The notes beneath the pieces are model-generated. The model did no database searches. It saw only the letters and a list, made by a program, of their open reading frames with translations, and was not told the origin of the DNA. A program made the position numbers and the translations under genes. From Nocardioides sp. zg-1230 (GTDB taxonomy: Bacteria > Actinomycetota > Actinomycetes > Propionibacteriales > Nocardioidaceae), in assembly GCF_013155335.1 (NCBI RefSeq), contig NZ_JABJQZ010000005.1:372001-436000 (forward strand): a stretch of 64,000 nucleotides of DNA, in the 5' to 3' direction. Shown piece after piece: positions 34,614-44,395 of this stretch. Each line of letters starts with the position of its first letter. Position 1 is the first letter of the stretch.

Positions 34614-34664
34614 TTCCTGCCACCAGTGGCAGGAATGACAGTATTGGTTGATTTCCTGCCACCA
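34614..34664. promoter_or_regulatory. Operator: palindrome plus third half-site
   Basis: TTCCTGCCAC (34614-34623), CA, then GTGGCAGGAA (34626-34635) form a perfect 10-bp inverted repeat. A third direct copy, TTCCTGCCACCA, lies at 34653-34664, 39 bases from the first. All are in the 82-bp gap between the divergent small membrane protein and the GlxA-type regulator, so the regulator is the obvious binding candidate. Confidence 0.7.
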
Positions 34665-34683
34665 CTCGTGCGACGCTGCTGTC

Positions 34684-35634
34684 ATGCAGAAGGTCGCCGT
34701 GGTCGTGCAGGAGCAGCCCGAGCCGTTCGGCCTCGGAGCGTTGTGCGAGGTCTGGGCCGAGCCCTACCACCCCGAGGACGACAACCCCGTCTTCGACTTC
34801 ACCGTCGTCACGCCTCGCCCCGGCCGGTTGCGCACGCGCGCCGGGTTCGACCTGCACGTCGAGCACGGGCTCGACGCGGCCGCGGACGCCGACCTGATCT
34901 GCCTGGCGCCCAAGAGCGACCACCGCGGCACCTCGCCGGAGGTCTCGGAGCTCCTGCAGTCCGCCCACGCGCGGGGAGCGATGCTCTTCGCCCACTGCTC
35001 GGCGACCTTCATGCTGGGCGAGGCCGGGCTCCTCGACGGCCGTCGCTGCACCACCCACTGGCGCTACGCCGCCGAGCTGGCCGCGCGCTTCCCCGAGGCG
35101 GAGGTCGACCCCGACGTGCTCTACGTCCAGGACGGGTCCATCGTCACCGGCGCGGGCTCCGCGGCCGCCCTCGACGCCGCGCTGCACGTGATGCGCCAGC
35201 AGTTCGGCGCCCGGGTCGCCGCTGCCACGGCGCGGCGCATGGTCGTGCCGCCGCACCGCGACGGCGGCCAGGCACAGTTCATCGCCCGCCCGGTGCCGGT
35301 GTGCGAGTCCGAGGCACTGGCCCCGCTGCTGGCCTGGATCAGCGCCCACCTCGCCGAGGACCTCGACGTCGAGACCCTTGCGCGCCAGATGCACATGTCG
35401 GCGAGGACGTTCGCCCGGCGCTTCAAGGAGGAGACGGGCACCACGCCCTACAGCTGGATCCTCGGCGAGCGCGTCCGCGCCGCGCAGGAGCTGCTCGAGC
35501 AGACCGACCACTCCGTGGACTGGGTGGCCTCGGAGGTGGGCTTCGGCAACGCCGCCACGCTGCGCCACCACTTCGGCCGCGCCCGCGGGGTCAGCCCGCA
35601 GGAGTACCGACGCACGTTCCGCCTGACCGCCTGA
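34684..35634 (+). CDS. GlxA-family regulator (DJ-1/PfpI domain plus AraC helix-turn-helix)
   Basis: A 316-aa protein. Residues about 1-165 are a class I glutamine amidotransferase-like/DJ-1 domain with the nucleophile-elbow region MLFAHCSATFMLGEAGLLDG, Cys included. Residues about 215-315 are the AraC DNA-binding domain with MSARTFARRFKEETGTTP and VASEVGFGNAATLRHHFGRARGVSPQEYRR. ATG 34684 lacks a clear ribosome site, so the message could be leaderless or nearly so. It probably controls itself and the small divergent gene through the 34614-34664 sites. The effector is unknown. Confidence 0.9.
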   Translation: MQKVAVVVQEQPEPFGLGALCEVWAEPYHPEDDNPVFDFTVVTPRPGRLRTRAGFDLHVEHGLDAAADADLICLAPKSDHRGTSPEVSELLQSAHARGAMLFAHCSATFMLGEAGLLDGRRCTTHWRYAAELAARFPEAEVDPDVLYVQDGSIVTGAGSAAALDAALHVMRQQFGARVAAATARRMVVPPHRDGGQAQFIARPVPVCESEALAPLLAWISAHLAEDLDVETLARQMHMSARTFARRFKEETGTTPYSWILGERVRAAQELLEQTDHSVDWVASEVGFGNAATLRHHFGRARGVSPQEYRRTFRLTA

Positions 35635-35755
35635 TCCGTCCTACGGCAAGGCGGGCGTCATCTCGATCCGCACCGATGGCAACCCATCCGGATGACGCAA
35701 CCGGTGGGCGGAACGGGCACGGGCGCGCGGACCGGCGACCTCTAGGCTGGAGCCC

Positions 35756-37042
35756 GTGAACGCGACTGCGCTGGCCGACCTGTCCGCCGACGACCTCACC
35801 GCGCTGCTCGAGGAGCAGCGGGCTGCCTACGAGCAGCTCAAGGCGCAGGGGCTCAAGCTCGACCTCACGCGTGGCAAGCCCTCGGCGCAGCAGCTCGACC
35901 TCGCCGACGCGCTGCTGCACCTGCCGACGTCGACGAAGGACGCCAGCGGGGTCGACGTACGCAACTACGGCGGGCTCGAGGGCCTGCGCGAGCTGCGCGA
36001 GATGTTCGCCGAGCTGCTGTGGGTCGAGCCCGACCAGATCGTGGCCGGCGGCAACTCCAGCCTGTCGATCATGCGCGACTGCCTGGTGTGGATGATGCTC
36101 TTCGGCGCCGTCGACTCCGAGCGTCCGTGGGGCAAGGAGGAGAAGGTCCGCTTCGTGTGCCCGGTGCCGGGCTACGACCGCCACTTCACGCTGCTCGAGA
36201 GCCTCGGCATCGAGATGGTGACCGTCCCGATGAACGACGACGGCCCCGACGTGGACGCCGTCGCCGCCCTGGTCGCGGTCGACCCGAGCATCAAGGGCAT
36301 GTGGATCGTTCCCACGTACGCCAATCCGACGGGCGCGATCTGCAGCCAGGACGTCGCCGCCCGGCTCGCCGCCATGCCGACCGCCGCGCCGGACTTCAAG
36401 ATCTTCTGGGACAACGCCTACGCGCTGCACCACCTGACCGAGGACGAGGCCAAGAGCGCCGACATCCTCACGCTGGCCTCGGCCGCCGGCCACCCCGACC
36501 GGCCGATCATGTTCGCCTCGACCTCCAAGATCAGCTACGCCGGTGCGGGGGTCGCGTTCCTTGCGGCCTCGGCCGGCAACGTCGGCTGGTACCTCAAGCA
36601 CCTCGGCAACGGCTCCATCGGACCCGACAAGGTCAACCAGCTCCGCCACGCCGAGTTCTTCGGCTCCCCGCAGGGCGTGCGCGACCACATGGCGAAGCAC
36701 CGCGCGATCATCGCGCCCAAGTTCGCCGAGGTGGACCGGGTCCTGACCGAGCGCCTCGGTGGCCGCGGGGTGGCGACCTGGAACTCCCCGACCGGTGGCT
36801 ACTTCGTGAACCTCGACGTGGTGCCCGGCACCGCGACCCGCGTCGTCGCGCTCGCCAAGGACGCCGGCATCGCCCTGACGCCTGCCGGGTCGTCGTTCCC
36901 CTACAAGCAGGACCCCGACGACACCAACATCCGCCTGGCGCCCACGATGCCGCCCCTCGCCGAGGTCACCCAGGCGATGGAGGCCGTGGCCACCTGCGTG
37001 CTGCTCGCCGCGGCGGAGAAGGCGGCCGGCGGGACCGCCTGA
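35756..37042 (+). CDS. Aspartate aminotransferase-like PLP enzyme (Aminotran_MocR, PF12897 type)
   Basis: A 428-aa fold-type-I aminotransferase has YGGLEGLRELREMFAELL, the Asn/Asp PLP contacts PTYANPTGAICS and FWDNAYALHHL, the Schiff-base Lys in STSKISYAGAG (about residue 260) and the C-terminal Arg in NIRLAPTMPP. It matches the stand-alone PF12897 subgroup of aspartate aminotransferases, without a GntR domain. GTG 35756 is the start. It is a single gene between the GlxA-type regulator and the convergent ABC exporter gene. Confidence 0.9.
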   Translation: MNATALADLSADDLTALLEEQRAAYEQLKAQGLKLDLTRGKPSAQQLDLADALLHLPTSTKDASGVDVRNYGGLEGLRELREMFAELLWVEPDQIVAGGNSSLSIMRDCLVWMMLFGAVDSERPWGKEEKVRFVCPVPGYDRHFTLLESLGIEMVTVPMNDDGPDVDAVAALVAVDPSIKGMWIVPTYANPTGAICSQDVAARLAAMPTAAPDFKIFWDNAYALHHLTEDEAKSADILTLASAAGHPDRPIMFASTSKISYAGAGVAFLAASAGNVGWYLKHLGNGSIGPDKVNQLRHAEFFGSPQGVRDHMAKHRAIIAPKFAEVDRVLTERLGGRGVATWNSPTGGYFVNLDVVPGTATRVVALAKDAGIALTPAGSSFPYKQDPDDTNIRLAPTMPPLAEVTQAMEAVATCVLLAAAEKAAGGTA

Positions 37043-37057
37043 GGCGGATCAGGCGGA

Positions 37058-38902
<1,845 letters not shown>

Positions 38903-38932
38903 CCGACCACCTCCTCTCGGTTGAGGGATAAG

Positions 38933-38947
38933 GTGAGGTAGCCTCAC
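38933..38947. promoter_or_regulatory. Putative MarR operator
   Basis: GTGAGG-TAG-CCTCAC is a perfect 6-bp inverted repeat with a three-base centre, between a possible -35 (TTGAGG, 38921-38926) and -10 (CACTAT, 38945-38950) for the MarR gene. It is placed to repress both divergent genes. It loosely resembles an iron box, but the spacing does not fit. Confidence 0.5.
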
Positions 38948-38985
38948 TATGAGGGTCCAACCGACCTGCAGGCGGAGGTATTCCC

Positions 38986-39417
38986 GTGGACCGAGACGAT
39001 GGGCCGGACCCGACGACCGGCGACCTGGTGATGGCGCTCGCCCGGCGCGTACGACGTGCACACGTGGAGGCCCTCACCGCGTGGGGCGTGACCCCGTCGC
39101 AGGCCAGGGCGCTGCGCGTGCTGGGCGGCGCCGACGCGATGCGACCCTCGGCCCTGGCCGAGGCGCTGCGCATCGCTCCCCGGTCCGCGACCGAGGTGGC
39201 CGACGCGCTCGAGGAGCGGGGCTGGGTCCGTCGCGAGCCCGACCCCACGGACCGCCGGGCCACCCGGCTGGTGCCCACCGAGGAGGGCCGTCGGCTGCTG
39301 GCCCAGGTCGACGACGTACGCCGCGACGCGTCGCAGCGGGTCCTCGACGTGCTCACGCCCGCCCAGCGTCGTACGCTCCACGAGATCCTGGCCGTCGTCG
39401 TGGGGGAGGACCTGTGA
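38986..39417 (+). CDS. MarR-family transcriptional regulator
   Basis: A 143-aa winged-helix protein has the recognition region MRPSALAEALRIAPRSATEVADALEERG and the wing VRREPDPTDRRATRLVPTEEG with the conserved DxRxxR pattern. Its start is GTG 38986. It is divergent from the ABC exporter gene, and the palindrome at 38933-38947 lies between them. Its stop overlaps the start of coaE (GTGA), so the regulator and an essential CoA-biosynthesis gene are translationally coupled. Confidence 0.9.
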   Translation: MDRDDGPDPTTGDLVMALARRVRRAHVEALTAWGVTPSQARALRVLGGADAMRPSALAEALRIAPRSATEVADALEERGWVRREPDPTDRRATRLVPTEEGRRLLAQVDDVRRDASQRVLDVLTPAQRRTLHEILAVVVGEDL

Positions 39418-40010
39418 CCGTTCGCGTCGGCCTGACCGGCGGCATCGCCTCGGGCAAGAGCACGGTGTCGGCGATCCTCGCCGAGCGGGGTGCCGTCGTC
39501 ATCGACGCCGACCTGCTCGCACGCGAGGTGGTGGCTCGCGGGACGCCCGGCCTGGCCGCCGTGGTCGAGGAGTTCGGGCCCGAGGTCCTCACGTCCGACG
39601 GCGAGCTCGACCGGGCAGCGGTGGGGGCCTTGGTCTTCGCCGACCCCGACGCGCGCCGCCGGCTCGAGGCGATCATCCACCCGCTGGTGCACCGGCGCAG
39701 CGCCGAGCAGGAGGCCGCCGCACCGGAGGACGCGGTCGTCGTCCACGACATCCCGCTCCTGGCCGAGGTCGGCCGGGTCGGCTCCTTCGACGCGGTCGTG
39801 GTGGTCGACGCCCCGGCCGAGCTGCAGGTGCAGCGGATGGTCGAGGACCGCGGCTGGACCCGTGAGGAGGCCGAGTCCCGCATCGCGGCCCAGGCGACCC
39901 GCGAGCAGCGGCTCGCGATCGCCACGCACGTCGTCGACAACACCGGCTCGCTCGACGACCTGCGTCGGCAGGTCGAGGCGATCTACGACGAGCTCGCCGG
40001 GCAGGCCTGA
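39414..40010 (+). CDS. coaE: Dephospho-CoA kinase
   Basis: A 198-aa P-loop kinase starts VGLTGGIASGKSTV (Walker A) and has DADLLAREVV, HPLVHRR and HDIPLLAE, the standard CoaE motifs. It catalyses the last step of CoA synthesis. GTG 39414 overlaps the MarR stop, and GGAGG lies four bases upstream. In my recollection, actinobacterial coaE normally follows rpsA directly; here rpsA ends 17.7 kb upstream. Confidence 0.95.
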   Translation: MTVRVGLTGGIASGKSTVSAILAERGAVVIDADLLAREVVARGTPGLAAVVEEFGPEVLTSDGELDRAAVGALVFADPDARRRLEAIIHPLVHRRSAEQEAAAPEDAVVVHDIPLLAEVGRVGSFDAVVVVDAPAELQVQRMVEDRGWTREEAESRIAAQATREQRLAIATHVVDNTGSLDDLRRQVEAIYDELAGQA

Positions 40011-40051
40011 CGTTTCCGGGTCGAGGGGGTCGGCCGGGTAACCTGCCGGGC

Positions 40052-41374
40052 GTGCTCTCGATCCGACCCCGCCTGGCCGTGATCGCGACCGGCGTCCTGC
40101 TGGTGAGCGGGTGCGCCGGGCTCGGCCAGACGCCCGACGACACCGAGCCGGCCACGTCCAGCCCCACGCCCTCGTCGTCGAGGACGCAGTCCGCAGACCC
40201 CGCCCAGCCGGACGCGGAGGCGACCGAGGACCCGGACACCCCGACGACGTGGGGCCCGACGGCGGGCGAGCTGGAGCAGGCGCAGGAGCTGGTCGCCGGG
40301 TGGTCGTCCGAGCAGCTCGCAGGCGGTGTCATCGTCGGACGCTTCCACGGCACCGATCCGCAGGAGCCCGCGCGGATGGTGCGCGACCTGCACCTCGCGG
40401 GCGTCTCGGTCACCGGGGCCAACGTGGCCGACCGCGACCAGGTGCTGGCGATGACCGCGGCGATCACCGCGGCCGCCGAGGCCGACGGTCGCGACCACCC
40501 GCCGGTGATCGGCGTCGACCAGGAGGGCGGCTACGTCTCGCACCTGCGCGGCATCGCCACCGACTTCCCCCACTTCCAGACGGCCGGGCTCGCCGTGGCG
40601 GCCGACGCCCGCGTCGGCCGACGGGTGACCCGCGCCGCGGCCCTGGCCACCGGGCTCGAGCTGCGCGACCTCGGCTTCACGTGGGTCTTCGCCCCGGTCG
40701 CCGACGTGACGATCGGCGCCGCCGACCCGACCATCGGGGCGCGATCGCCCTCGCAGGACCCGCGCCTGGCGGCCCAGGCCGTCGGGGCCGCGATCAAGGG
40801 CTACGACGACGCTGGCGTCGTCTCCACGGTCAAGCACTTCCCGGGTCACGGCGGCGCGACCAGCGACAGCCACGACACCCTCCCGGTGCTCGACGCGACC
40901 CTCGCCGAGCTCGAGGCGCACGACCTGCCGCCCTTCGAGTCCGCCATCCGCCAGCAGGCGCCGGCGGTCATGCTGAGCCACCTCGACCTCACCGACATCG
41001 CCCCCGGCGTGCCGGCCAGCATGGCGCCCGAGGTCTACGACCTGCTGCGCGACGACCTCGGCTTCGAGGGCGTGACCATCACCGACTCGCTCGGCATGGG
41101 CGCCGTCGGCGGCCGGCCGACCCCGGCCCTGCAGGCGCTGCAGGCCGGCGCCGACCTGCTCCTCATGCCGGTCGACACCGCGACCACGCACCGGATCGTC
41201 GCCGACGCGATCGACTCCGGCCTCGTCTCGAAGGCCCGCGTCGAGGAGGCCGCCGCCCGGGTGGTGGCGGTCCAGCTGTGGCAGGCGCGGGTGGCAGCAC
41301 GACGGCCCGTCCCCGCCGACGTGGTCGAGCGGGCACGGGCCGCGAGCGCGGACCTGGAGTCCGCGGCGTACTAG
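40052..41374 (+). CDS. Glycoside hydrolase family 3 lipoprotein (NagZ-like)
   Basis: This 440-aa protein has a lipoprotein signal with lipobox LVSGC near residue 20, a Ser/Thr/Pro/Glu-rich linker to about residue 65, then a GH3 domain: VIGVDQEGGYVSHLRG, the family signature KHFPGHGGATSDSHD (about 261) and the nucleophile Asp in TITDSLGMGAV (about 344). The KHFPGHG His/Asp loop indicates beta-N-acetylhexosaminidase specificity, so muropeptide or GlcNAc-glycan turnover at the outer face of the membrane is likely. Confidence 0.9.
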   Translation: MLSIRPRLAVIATGVLLVSGCAGLGQTPDDTEPATSSPTPSSSRTQSADPAQPDAEATEDPDTPTTWGPTAGELEQAQELVAGWSSEQLAGGVIVGRFHGTDPQEPARMVRDLHLAGVSVTGANVADRDQVLAMTAAITAAAEADGRDHPPVIGVDQEGGYVSHLRGIATDFPHFQTAGLAVAADARVGRRVTRAAALATGLELRDLGFTWVFAPVADVTIGAADPTIGARSPSQDPRLAAQAVGAAIKGYDDAGVVSTVKHFPGHGGATSDSHDTLPVLDATLAELEAHDLPPFESAIRQQAPAVMLSHLDLTDIAPGVPASMAPEVYDLLRDDLGFEGVTITDSLGMGAVGGRPTPALQALQAGADLLLMPVDTATTHRIVADAIDSGLVSKARVEEAAARVVAVQLWQARVAARRPVPADVVERARAASADLESAAY

Positions 41375-41490
41375 AGGGGCAGTCGTCACCAGCCGCCGGG
41401 CGGTGAGTGACGCAGGCACTTGACGCCAGGCGCTGGGAAGGTGCCTCACGCACCGCTGGGGCAGCCGGGTGCGGGCAGCCCGGACACGAC

Positions 41491-41519
41491 AGGACCGCCG
41501 GGCGCGGCCCGGCGGTCCT
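41491..41519 (-). terminator. Perfect 13-bp hairpin between convergent GH3 and sigma-factor genes
   Basis: AGGACCGCCGGGC (41491-41503) pairs with 41507-41519 around the loop GCG. It serves the minus-strand sigma gene (18 bases after its stop) and may also stop read-through from the GH3 gene. Confidence 0.75.
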
Positions 41520-41537
41520 GTGACGGCGTGCGGAGGA

Positions 41538-42500
41538 TCAGGCTGCCAGGTCGGGGTCCCCGGCGCGACGGAGCTTCTGCAGGGCCTCGCGCTCGAGCTG
41601 GCGGACCCGCTCGGCGGAGATGCCGTGACGGGCACCGATGTCGGCGAGCTTGTGCTGGCGACCGTCCGCGAGGCCGTAGCGGGCGCGGACGATGTCGGCG
41701 GAGCGCTCGTCGAGGATGCCGACGAGGTCCTCCAGCCGCTGGCGGGCCTCGGCGTCCAGGACGTTGAGGTCCGGGCCGGGCGCGGTCTCCTGGGCCATCA
41801 GGTCGCCGAGGGAGGTGTCGCCGTCCTCGTCGACCGGGGTGTCCAGCGAGACGTGGTCGCGGCCCCAGCTCATCAGGTCGAGGACCCGGTCGAGGTCCAT
41901 GCCGAGCTCGGTGGCGATCTCCTGCGGCTCCGGGTCGCGGCCGAGCTGGCGCTCGAGCGTGCGCCGGGCGCTGCCGACCTGGTTGAGCTCCTCGACGACG
42001 TGCACGGGCAGGCGTACGACGCGGGCCTGCTGCGCGATGCCGCGGGTGATCGCCTGGCGGACCCACCACGTGGCGTAGGTCGAGAACTTGTAGCCCTTGG
42101 TGTAGTCGAACTTCTCGACCGCGCGGATCAGGCCGGTGTTGCCCTCCTGGATGAGGTCGAGCATCGGCATCTGCGAGCGGCCGTACTTGCGCGCGATGGA
42201 GACGACGAGGCGCAGGTTGGCCTCGATGAAGCGGTCGACGGCGAGCCGGCCCTGCTCGGCGAGCCACTCGAGCTCGGCCTCGTTGGCGCTCATCGGCGCA
42301 CCGCCCTTGCGGCGACCTACGCGGCCGGTGTCGAGGAGGTGCTGGGCCAGCAGGCCCGCCTCGATGGTCTTGGACAGCTCGACCTCGGTCTCGGCGTCGA
42401 GGAGCGGGGTGCGAGCGATCTCGTCGAGGTAGAGGCCCACGCTGTCGCGGCCCTCGATCTCACGAGTGGTGGTGGTGCGCTTGCCCTGTGCAGTGCTCAT
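41538..42500 (-). CDS. Group-2 sigma-70 factor (SigB/HrdD-like)
   Basis: A 320-aa sigma factor has region 1.2 (DSVGLYLDEIARTPLL), region 2 ([54 protein letters not shown]), region 3 and region 4 (GISAERVRQLEREALQKLR). It lacks the long N-terminal extension of the primary sigma factor at 51105, so it is a group-2 paralogue used in stress or stationary phase. ATG 42500 has GGAGG five bases upstream. A 184-bp gap separates it from divergent pxpA. Confidence 0.92.
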   Translation of the reverse strand: MSTAQGKRTTTTREIEGRDSVGLYLDEIARTPLLDAETEVELSKTIEAGLLAQHLLDTGRVGRRKGGAPMSANEAELEWLAEQGRLAVDRFIEANLRLVVSIARKYGRSQMPMLDLIQEGNTGLIRAVEKFDYTKGYKFSTYATWWVRQAITRGIAQQARVVRLPVHVVEELNQVGSARRTLERQLGRDPEPQEIATELGMDLDRVLDLMSWGRDHVSLDTPVDEDGDTSLGDLMAQETAPGPDLNVLDAEARQRLEDLVGILDERSADIVRARYGLADGRQHKLADIGARHGISAERVRQLEREALQKLRRAGDPDLAA

Positions 42501-42684
42501 CTCGTCCTCCTGCTCCCGTGCGACCACCCCGTGTCGCACATCTGTTCCAACGCCTGTGTCCGCCGCGGGATTCCCGCTCCGGATGTGGTGCCTTCACCTG
42601 CCTTGACGAGCCAGTACCCACCGGAGTTGCATGTTCGACCAACTCTCAGGGACTTCTCAGGGGTGCCCCGTGGAGACTGGTTCC

Positions 42685-43404
42685 ATGCAGGACCCCGAAG
42701 GCCCCCACACGGTCGACCTCAACGCCGACCTCGGTGAGGAGGTCACCGACGACGACGGCCTGCTCGCGGTGGTCACCAGCGCCAACGTGGCGTGCGGCTT
42801 CCACGCCGGCACGCTCGAGACGATGCGCGCGGTCTGCGCGGGCGCCGTGCTCCGCGGGGTGACGCTCGGCGCCCAGGTGTCGTACGCCGACCGGGCCCGC
42901 TTCGGCCGGGTCGAGCTCGAGGTGCCGGCCCACCTGCTACGCCAGCAGGTGGCCGACCAGGTCGGGACCCTGTCGGCCATCGCCGTCGCCGCAGGCGCCG
43001 AGGTGGCATACGTCAAGCCGCACGGTGCGCTCTACCACCGGGTCGCCCGCGACGAGGAGCAGGCGGCGGCGGTGCTGGACGGCTCCGGCGGCCTGCCCGT
43101 CCTCGGGATGCCCGGGTCGCTGCTGCTGTCGATGGCGCGCGAGCGCGGCCGCGGCTCGCGGCTGGAGGGCTTCCCCGACCGGGGCTACGGCTCCGACGGC
43201 CGGCTGCTGCCGCGTGACCGGCCCGGCGCCCTCGTGACAGACCCCGGCCAGGTGGCGTCCCGAGCGGTCGAGCTGGCCGTCTCCGTTGACTCGGTGTGCG
43301 TGCACGGTGACTCCGCGGGGGCCGTGCGGACCGCCGCTGCCGTACGACGCGCGCTCGAGGCGGCCGGGGCGGCCGTGGTGACGTGCTGGTCCTCCACAGC
43401 CTGA
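42685..43404 (+). CDS. pxpA: 5-oxoprolinase subunit A (LamB/YcsF family)
   Basis: A 239-aa protein starts with the family signature VDLNADLGEEV, followed by ANVACGFHAG and VKPHGALYHR. With PxpB and PxpC it hydrolyses 5-oxoproline (pyroglutamate) to glutamate using ATP. ATG 42685 is used. The stop codon lies within the loop of a 9-bp hairpin, and the other subunit genes begin only 388 bases later. Confidence 0.93.
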   Translation: MQDPEGPHTVDLNADLGEEVTDDDGLLAVVTSANVACGFHAGTLETMRAVCAGAVLRGVTLGAQVSYADRARFGRVELEVPAHLLRQQVADQVGTLSAIAVAAGAEVAYVKPHGALYHRVARDEEQAAAVLDGSGGLPVLGMPGSLLLSMARERGRGSRLEGFPDRGYGSDGRLLPRDRPGALVTDPGQVASRAVELAVSVDSVCVHGDSAGAVRTAAAVRRALEAAGAAVVTCWSSTA

Positions 43405-43421
43405 GCCCGCGCCTGTGGAGG
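43391..43421 (+). terminator. Hairpin spanning the pxpA stop codon
   Basis: CCTCCACAG (43391-43399) pairs perfectly with CTGTGGAGG (43413-43421); the pxpA TGA is in the 13-base loop. It could be a weak terminator or protect the message end. Confidence 0.4.
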
Positions 43422-43792
43422 GACGCGCCTGGGTTGTGGAGCAGCGGACGACTTCTGTGGGGAACCCTGTGGGACTGCAGATTTGTCGAGGAGAACCCTT
43501 GCGGACGGTCGTCCGGAGGACGTAGAACTCTCCTACCGATCCCGCTCCGGCGGGGCCGGGGATCGGATCGGACGAACAGCTCCAGACGGCGACTTGCTCG
43601 CCGCGCAGGCCCGGTGGCGGGGACTGTGGGGGCCGGGAGGCCGGTCCGGTGGATCGGACGTCACCACCCCGATCACATCGAGGGGCTCCTGATGCTCATA
43701 CCATCGGGAGCCCCTCACCTGTGTGCGCCCACGAGGTTGCCAAAGGTGGGGGAGCGGTGGCAACTCCCCGCGGGTCGGCGTGCCGGTGAACA
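43405..43792 (+). other. 388-bp structured gap between pxpA and pxpB
   Basis: No convincing gene is present. Visible inverted repeats are 43536-43543/43559-43566 (8 bp, CCGATCCC), GGCGA/TCGCC at 43588-43602, a 10-bp stem 43680-43689/43707-43716, and two overlapping, mutually exclusive pairings near the pxpB start: GTTGCC/GGCAAC (43736-43764) versus GGGGAG/CTCCCC. This density suggests a structured leader for pxpBC. No known riboswitch consensus is recognised. Confidence 0.4.
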
Positions 43793-44395
43793 ATGGCTGA
43801 CGTGAAGGTCGAGGACGTCGGTGCTCGCGCCTGCCTCGTCGAGGTCGAGGACGCGCTGGTCGCCGCGGCGCTCGCCACCTGGGTGCGCGCCGCCGGCCTG
43901 GCGGCCCACGAGGTCGTGCCGGCGGCCAGGACGGTCCTCCTCGACGGCGTCGACCCCGTCGCCGTGCGCGAGGCCCTCAGAGGCTGGGCCACGGACCACG
44001 CGTCGCGGCCGGGCCCGCTCGTGCGCGTCGAGGTCGACTACACCGGCCCCGACCTCGCCCGCGTCGCCGACCACTGGGGATGCACGTCGCAGGAGGTGGT
44101 CGAGCTGCACACGTCCGTGGAGTTCACGTCCACCTTCTGCGGGTTCGCCCCCGGGTTCGCCTACCTCGCGGGGCTCCCCGTGGAGCGGGCCGTGCCGCGC
44201 CTGGACTCCCCGCGGACCAGGGTGCCACCCGGGTCGGTCGCCCTCGCCGACACGTGGTGCGGCGTCTACCCGAGCGCCTCGCCCGGCGGGTGGCTGCTGA
44301 TCGGCGTCACTGACGCCAGGCTGTGGGACGTGGGCCGTCCGCAGCCGGCGCTCCTCGCCCCGGGGACCCGGGTGCGGTTCGAGGTGGCCGGGTGA
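43793..44395 (+). CDS. pxpB: 5-oxoprolinase subunit B (KipI-like)
   Basis: A 200-aa protein of the KipI/AHS1 family. The markers are FTSTFCGFAPGFAYLAGLP, PRLDSPRTRVPPGSVALAD and YPSASPGGWLLIG. It forms the 5-oxoprolinase complex with PxpA and PxpC and is coupled to pxpC through the GTGA overlap at 44392-44395. Its upstream gap is long and structured. Confidence 0.92.
   Translation: MADVKVEDVGARACLVEVEDALVAAALATWVRAAGLAAHEVVPAARTVLLDGVDPVAVREALRGWATDHASRPGPLVRVEVDYTGPDLARVADHWGCTSQEVVELHTSVEFTSTFCGFAPGFAYLAGLPVERAVPRLDSPRTRVPPGSVALADTWCGVYPSASPGGWLLIGVTDARLWDVGRPQPALLAPGTRVRFEVAG

Noticed and set aside
38931..38950. Iron-box (DtxR/IdeR) interpretation of AGGTGAGGTAGCCTCACT
   Set aside because: One half resembles AGGTTAGG, but the centre has three bases and the other half lacks a base, so the perfect MarR-type palindrome is the better reading.
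43483..43692. A 69-codon frame in the pxpA-pxpB gap, preceded by GAGGAG
   Set aside because: Third-position GC is lower than in neighbours, there is no recognisable domain, and the region is dense in inverted repeats. A leader peptide cannot be excluded.
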